64,000 nucleotides of DNA from Henckelia pumila (lineage: Eukaryota; Streptophyta; Magnoliopsida; Lamiales; Gesneriaceae), in the NCBI RefSeq assembly GCF_033568475.1, contig NC_133121.1, positions 74,916,589 to 74,980,588 of the forward strand, written 5' to 3'. The position numbers and the translations under genes were made by a program. The notes under the pieces were generated by a model, which saw only the letters and a program-made list of their open reading frames with translations, made no database searches and was not told where the DNA came from. How positions within the stretch are numbered: the first letter of the stretch is position 1; every line of letters starts with the position of its first letter. Below are positions 58,359 through 64,000 of this stretch, in pieces.

Positions 58359-61183
58359 TGAAACGCCTACTACTAATAAAATGCGGAAAAAAACTTTTTT
58401 TTCTTTAAATAATACTATACATATACGCCCATACATATATGTATATAAAAATAACATATATTTCTTAAATAACCTGAAAAATATTAAATAAATAAATAAA
58501 TCCTTAAAAATGTTTCATGCATCAATTTAAAATGATAAACAATACTGCTGAAAAATCTCATACGCGGAAACAATAGTAAAATAAATCATGTTTCAAAACT
58601 CAATGCAATAATCTAAATAACTGCGACGGTCACGGGGTCCACTGCTCCGTGAGCTCATACGTCCTCATCACCGGTAGGAGCTACATAAATGTCATTATGC
58701 TCACCTGCACCATATAAGCGTAGTGAGCCTAGGGGCTCAACATGTCTAATCCTTTATAACAAGGTTAAAAATAATGCATCACGTAGATACTAATACATAT
58801 ACATGTACATGAGCATGCATGGAAACATTTTTCATAACATAAATGCTGAATCATAAATCATAAACATAACATAACTTTCTTCATCATACATAACATAATT
58901 GAGCATGTCATAAACATAAAAACTGAGTATGGTCATATCCATGAATGTGACTAATAACTGTGCCGACTGATCAGTCTAAAGAACCATCGTACGTGGCGGT
59001 GGATAAATCCACCTCTATGCTGGTAGTAAACTACCTCTGTGCCAGTGGTAAAACCACTTCTATGCCGGTAGTAGAACTACCTCTGTGTCAGTGGTAAAAC
59101 CACTTCTATGCTGTCACATCACTTCAATTTCCATAAAAATATTTTTCATGCTCAATTCTTAATCATAAACACATCATAAAATATTTCATGTATGGATGCA
59201 CTTAAAATATGTCCGTAATATATATTTAATTAATTTTAATAATAAATATACTTTTACTTAAAATAGACTTCATGCATAAAAATAATTAAATATATATTCC
59301 GGACTTAGTTTATTTTCATGGGTTGGTCCAGACTGCTGATCACTCACTCTAAGCCCATTAAACTTAAATAAAATCCAATAATCATATTTTAGCCCAAATA
59401 ACTTAATTAAACTTAACTTGACCTAAATAAAATATTTAAGCCCAATTACTTAACTTAAGCCCAATAAAACTCTAGACTGGCCCAAAATCCACTGACTGGC
59501 CCAAATATTCTCATGGACTCTCAAGCCCATAAAAATCATTGTGCTAACTTAAATAAATTATTTAAGGCCCAAATAAAATTATTTGGAAGTCCAAATAATT
59601 TTATTTCTAATTAATTGGCCCAAAAACCAATTAAAACATTAAACATTTAAAAATTAAAATACTCAAGCCCGGCCCACCTAACCCGGACCCGGACCGACTT
59701 AACCCGACCCATGACTACCTGACCCGATCCAGCACTCAACCCTGACCCATAACCCGACCCGCCTAAAGCCTAGACACAACCTTAGGTTTTTTTTCCTTAA
59801 TCCTAACTCACGGCAGCCCTAAGCGACTTTGGAAAAACTGACCGTGCTGCCTACTCCGGTGACCTTTGGCCGTGAAACCGCTTTCCATACTTAGCCAACA
59901 TCCAGACGGTTCTAACCCAACAAATTTTACCTCAAACGGAGCTTTGTAGAAGGAGAACGAACCAAACAATCTACCCCTGGTTTCTGCTCACGCGCAGAAC
60001 GCGACCAGAAACTTCAGGCCATTCGGCCGCCCATCTCCGGCAACCACCGGCTAGAGCACCACCTGAAATATCTTCCCCAAGGTCTTGGGGTTCTAACCCC
60101 ACTGGAATCAACCTAAAATACGCCCTGTGGACCGAGAACGAGCCAATCTCCCAACGCTACGCAATCTGCGCGATCTGCTGCACCCAACTTCTTTGGCTTC
60201 GGTTCCGGCCCTTCTTGGCACAAACCCCCTGCCTCACTTGATCCTACAAAACCTAAGACACGATCCTAACCACAGCCAACAGCCTGGACCCGAGCCACAT
60301 GAGAAAAACGTGATCAAACCTTGAAGAAAACAAGAAAATTCATGCACGTGAAGGAGTCTATGAGATTTTTCAGAAGAAGTTCAGTAAATATCATGTCAAA
60401 TCCATATAGTCTAATGAAAAATGTGAGTAGTAGCTTATATGGTGGTAAAGGAAAGGAATTAAACATGCCTTTTTAATTGATTGACGAAGGTGGATGCGTA
60501 TACGGGTCCCCGGGACGACGAACGAACCAAAATCTTCAAAACTAGAGCTTGATCGGCTATGGGGGATGAGTTTTTTGCTAAGAGGCGTGAAAAGGGGTTG
60601 AAGAAAAGGGTGGATGCGTCTGATGGAGTTTGGAATAGATTAGGGAGTGTTTTAGGTTTAAATTTTGGGTAGATAATATATTAATAATAGATATTACTCA
60701 AAATAAAGATATTATACCTTAAGCAAAATCTTTAAAACTCTTAAAAATAATAATAATCTGATACTAAAAACCATTATCCCGAAATTAAGACTTAAGAGAT
60801 TTTTAAATATTAATAAAAGTCAATAAAATGACTTATTTTGGCTAAAAATAAACCCCTAAATAAATATATAATTAAATACTAAAATTTTCTTGACAAAATA
60901 CCTTAAAATATTATTTTAAGGCTCATAAACTCATAAAATATTTTTGGCTAAGAATTTTGGTATCTCGTCCGTCCACGGTCCCGTCTACGCGATCAAATAA
61001 CTTATTTACTCAAAAATCTAAAAATACAATAATTACGGGTTAAATGCTAAAATAAATTTTAAATCATGCATATAATTCATATAATAACACATAAATGTCA
61101 TTTAAACCAAATATAAATTTTTAAATAATTATTTTCCCTAATTATGCATGCGAATTTATGTATTAAATTTTCCGGGTGTTACA
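58359..61183 (-). repeat. Large LTR of the non-autonomous element (its 5' LTR)
   Basis: A partner of 55159-57982 with few differences, including one extra T in the T-run near 58400. Confidence 0.92.
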
Positions 61184-61188
61184 ACAGC

Positions 61189-61575
61189 TCCAAAAGGACT
61201 AGAATGGAAAGGAGAACTCGAAATTGGCAAATGAAAGTGAAGCCTCGGCCTTCTATTTATAGACAATGATCGGAACTTCCGATCCTTGATCGGAACGTCC
61301 GAACCTCGATCGGAACGTCCGATCCTGCCATCGGAGCTTTCGAAGATCCTGATCTGCCACGTGTCAAAATATCACTTGTTGACTCCGGATAGGGGTGATC
61401 GGAGCTTCCGGTCCTGATCGGAGCTTCCGATCTCGCCACACGTCATGCCTGACGTAATATCGATCGGAGCTTCCGATCCTGTTCGGAGCTTCCGATCCTG
61501 ATCGGAGCTTTCGAACTCTACCCAAGTAATTATGATTAATTTCTTAATTACTGATTTTGGTTACGGGCTACTACA
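61189..61575 (-). repeat. G3 5' LTR, outer part, with palindrome array
   Basis: The minus strand starts TGTAGTAGCCCG at 61575. About nine copies of the GATCGGAAGCTCCGAT-type unit lie at 61268-61514, starting at 61268, 61288 and 61308, with later ones also about 20 bp apart. CCACGTGTC and ACGTCATGCCTGACGT (61440-61455) are kept. TATA box (plus CTATTTATAG) at about 61252-61261. Confidence 0.85.
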
Positions 61576-62226
61576 TGATTATTGTTTGGAATTTTTCAGA
61601 TTTGGTTTTAATATTATTGATTATTAGATTTATATTTGTCTTGTGAATAATCTGGCCAATTGTTTGCTTGCATGTTAATCGATTCCAAGTCGACAGAGGA
61701 GGAATTGATTTTGATCGCTCTAATAATCAACACGAGGTTAAATTGACTAGAAATAGTATTTGATTTCATCGTGCGGTTTTAGGTGTTAACTGAATTCTCA
61801 CCAATCTAAATGTTTGAAGTTTATTTGAATTATGAAAGATTGATCCGTCAATATTTGAATAGGTTTAACTATTCTAGAAATAGATTGTTAAATAAAATAG
61901 GGGAATTCGCCGTAATTTAAGATTGAATCTGAGTCCTAAATTGGCTACTTGTTACATGAGTTATTCGGTACCTATGTGAGTCCTTGATCGAATTTTTTCG
62001 TCATTGAATTACACTTTAAAATTCTTGCTGCAGTTTATTTTATTACTTTTATTTATAAATTTATTTCTTAGTTAAAAATATGAAATCAGTTTTATTCACT
62101 AGTCTAGATTAAGTAGAAATAATTACATTTTGGTAATTGCAAAATAACAGTCTCTGAGGGTTCGACATCTGGACTTTAATCCTTATACTATTACTTGACC
62201 TGGTATGCTTGCCAGTAGATTTATAT
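61576..62226 (+). repeat. LTR fragment of an unidentified Athila/Tat-type gypsy element
   Basis: Non-coding AT-rich DNA whose last part (CTGAGGGTTCGACATCTGGA at about 62155-62174, then ACTTGACCTGGTATGCTTGC) resembles the 3' end of Athila/Tat LTRs, compare GTGGGATCGACTTGGACTC near 41960. Boundaries are uncertain. Confidence 0.45.
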
Positions 62227-62724
62227 CACACCTATTTTAGTGGTCAATTATTCGTGCTAGTTATCCAAAGGGGTATTTCCAAGTTGGTACTATGCACTCT
62301 GGCGCCTCCAGTCTGAGCATGAGTTTCCTTGTTGATCCAGTTACCCAGTTCACGTCATATGCATGCACACATAGGTTTGTATACACATATTTATGTACTG
62401 GGAATTAGCGCTCACATCCTTGTTTTTCATCTTGGACACCCTATTCCACGGGGCAGGTCTTAGGTTAGATGATTTCGGCAGGAACAGACCCTCAGGCGTG
62501 GAGCAACGCCGTATGTCATTTTGAGTTGGTCCTATTGTTTTATTTGGGTTTACAGTATGCTACTCTTTTTTATTGGGGTTGTATTAAACTGATATTTCCA
62601 TGTGGTGGTTTATGATTTGGATTAGTATCGTTGATTATTCTACTTTTTATTTGATTTATTTTTATTTAAGTTAATGCATACTTAATAATCTAATTAGTAG
62701 GTGATTCGGAAGTGGATCACTACA
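62227..62724 (+). repeat. G5 Tekay-type LTR, 5'-truncated
   Basis: It ends GGATCACTACA at 62724 and carries the conserved GGACACCCTATTCCACGGGG block (62434-62458, one change from G1). The start was not found; the join to the preceding LTR fragment is near 62227. The following primer site is damaged (ATGATCAGAGC at about 62728). Confidence 0.7.
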
Positions 62725-64000
62725 TTTATGATCAGAGCATGGATGAGATTTTTGTGATATGAAACCTTGCTTTGGGTTTATTTTCGTTGTGTCTTGTAGA
62801 TGGCAAGAAGAGATGATGAGAGCAGCCACGATGGTGTGGGTCGATGGGGTGATGATGAGGGTCTTGATCACCATAGAGAGCATTGACACCATAAAATAAA
62901 GGCGGTATTCGCTTCGAAATGCATAGGTTCCTTCAGACGGGATCAAGACACTAGTAGGCGGAGATTCAGCTGAGGTGGCCGAGGATGTGTTGGAGCGTAT
63001 GGAAGTATGTTTCTGAGTGTTCCATACCATTGAAGAGCAACGTCTAGAGGCAATGAATTAGCCTTCTGGAGGGCCGTGTTTGTAAATGGTGGAAGTCTGT
63101 TTCTGATCCATTACTACAAGAACAAGGTACAGTTACTTGGGCTGATTTACGTACCGCATTCTCGAAGATGTATTTTCTTTCTGGCCTACTCCAGGCCAAG
63201 TCTATAGAGATACTGTCACTGAAACAAGGGAACATGTGTGTGGATGAGTATCAGCAGAAGTTCTTTGAGCTCTTAACGTATTTACCTCATATCCACTCCA
63301 GATCTGAGGCGAAATATGACCATTTTATTCAGGTCCTGAACCAGCGGATCTTTGACCGGGTGTTAGTCTGTGATAATTAGACATCCTATGAGAGGATGGT
63401 GAATCGTTGTCGATAGGCTAAAATCAGTCTGCAGCGACGTAGGACTCTGTACTATGCTCGAACTTCTAGGAACTTGGGGTCGCTAGCCCAGTATTTTAAG
63501 AAGTCTTCTTCTTCTACTAGTTCATCTGGGTTGGGGGGAGGGGGTCCACCGCTTTGGCCAAAATAAAGGACAGTGTAACCATTGTGATAATATTCATTCG
63601 ATTGACAAATTCCAAAAAACAGCCGGAACATGTTTTCGTTGTGGAGAGATTGGACATCTCAAGAAGGACTATTCTCATACAGGTGGAGGACAACCATCTG
63701 GCATTGGTTCCCGAGCTACGACACAACAAAAACCATCAACACAGTCAATGGGAGGATCTAGTAGTCAATCCCATGTATCGAGCCAAGTGTTTGCTCTCAG
63801 GAATGATCAAGACATGGAGGGAAATGAGAGAGTCATTTCAGGTACATTTAATTTATATGGCATACCTGTATTTGTCCTTATTGATACTAGTGCATCTCAT
63901 TCCTTCATTTATCACCGATTAGTTAAGAGTCACCGATTACCCTATGTTTCTCTAGACTTTGAAGGAACGTATCTGAGGTGGGTTGTCTGTTGTAATTTGA
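62725..64000 (+). pseudogene. G5 Tekay-type gag and protease start, heavily decayed, runs off the window
   Basis: The start MARRDDESSHDGVGRWGDDE (about 62801) matches the G1/G3 gag N-terminus. Later pieces in shifting frames: SIEILSLKQGNMCVDEYQQK (63168-63380), the knuckle pair CNHCDN and CFRCGEIGHLKKD (about 63570-63670), and SGTFNLYGIPVFVLIDTSAS (about 63840-63900). The protease motif reads DTSAS, so the active-site Gly is lost. Many stops. The rest lies beyond 64000. Confidence 0.85.

Larger units (their letters stand above)
55159..61183 (-). mobile_element. Non-autonomous LTR element with 2.8-kb LTRs and a 376-bp interior
   Basis: LTRs of 2824 bp (55159-57982) and 2825 bp (58359-61183) begin TGTAACACCCGG and end GGCGTTTCA on the minus strand. 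A perfect ACAGC target duplication lies at 55154-55158 and 61184-61188, inside the G3 LTR. The LTRs are nearly identical by eye, so the insertion is recent. The interior keeps a Met-type primer site, a short pol vestige and a polypurine tract but no gene. The pre-PPT motif TCGAGGACGAAATT and the LTR start point to a Tekay/Del parent. It must have been moved by proteins from another element. Confidence 0.95.
51209..61575 (-). mobile_element. Minus-strand Tekay-type element (G3), 3'-truncated, with a nested element in its LTR
   Basis: Close relative of G1. It keeps the 5' LTR (54233-55158 plus 61189-61575, about 1.31 kb once the insertion is removed), primer site and gag-protease-RT-RNase H. 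It ends abruptly at about 51208 after RNase H, so integrase, chromodomain and the 3' LTR are missing. The LTR outer end is TGTAGTAGCCCG at 61575 (minus) and the inner end is GGTCACTACA at 54233. The target duplication cannot be checked because the other end is lost. Confidence 0.9.

Noticed and set aside
1..64000. Endogenous pararetrovirus or other integrated virus
   Set aside because: All RT sequences belong to LINE, Ty3/gypsy or Ty1/copia elements with LTRs and target duplications. No movement or coat protein signature was seen.

Overview
The window is plant nuclear DNA, very probably from a eudicot. It has spliced genes with GT-AG introns and an AT-rich background. Nearly all of it is layered plant LTR retrotransposons (Ty3/gypsy Tekay-type chromoviruses, a Ty3/gypsy Athila-type element, Ty1/copia elements), plus LINE fragments and small DNA transposons. 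No microbial operon, rRNA, tRNA or CRISPR array was seen. The species cannot be named from this sequence alone.

Layout, left half. 143-720 is the N-terminal part of a LINE reverse transcriptase. It is cut at 721 by an old gypsy LTR ('G0') that carries a hAT-type non-autonomous element (1340-2338), which itself holds a foldback MITE. A young Tekay element, G1 (3338-10633), sits in G0 with a perfect 5-bp target duplication and two 1340-bp LTRs. A decayed minus-strand Tekay relative, G2, fills 11022-16277. A C-terminal LINE piece (16278-16729, continuing at 42031-42085) was split by an Athila-type element (16730-42025, target duplication CTTGC). Two copia elements later entered that Athila element: a Tork-like one in its 5' LTR (17654-22559, minus, target duplication CCATT) and an Angela-like one near its 3' end (31573-40143).

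Middle. About 8 kb (42086-50115) is a gene island with two host genes on the + strand. One is a five-exon SNAP33-type Qb+Qc SNARE (43604-46276), with a likely 5'-UTR intron, a MULE-type MITE in its first coding intron and a GC-AG last intron. The other is a four-exon remorin-domain gene (47925-49648). Both families act at the plasma membrane (vesicle fusion; membrane nanodomains), but nothing here shows that they work together.

Right half. A copia 3' fragment (50116-51208) is fused to a minus-strand Tekay relative of G1 (G3, 51209-61575). The 5' LTR of G3 was entered by a non-autonomous element with 2.8-kb LTRs and only 376 bp of internal DNA (55159-61183, target duplication ACAGC). The window ends in an LTR fragment of another gypsy family and a decayed Tekay gag/protease (G5).

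No new gene system was found. The most interesting signals are regulatory-looking DNA in the LTRs. One is a roughly 20-bp-phased palindrome array upstream of the TATA box, kept in three diverged Tekay families. Another is a set of five tandem palindromes whose arms co-vary around a constant 8-bp spacer. The third is a CpG-rich module shared between the LTR and the internal region of the Athila element.
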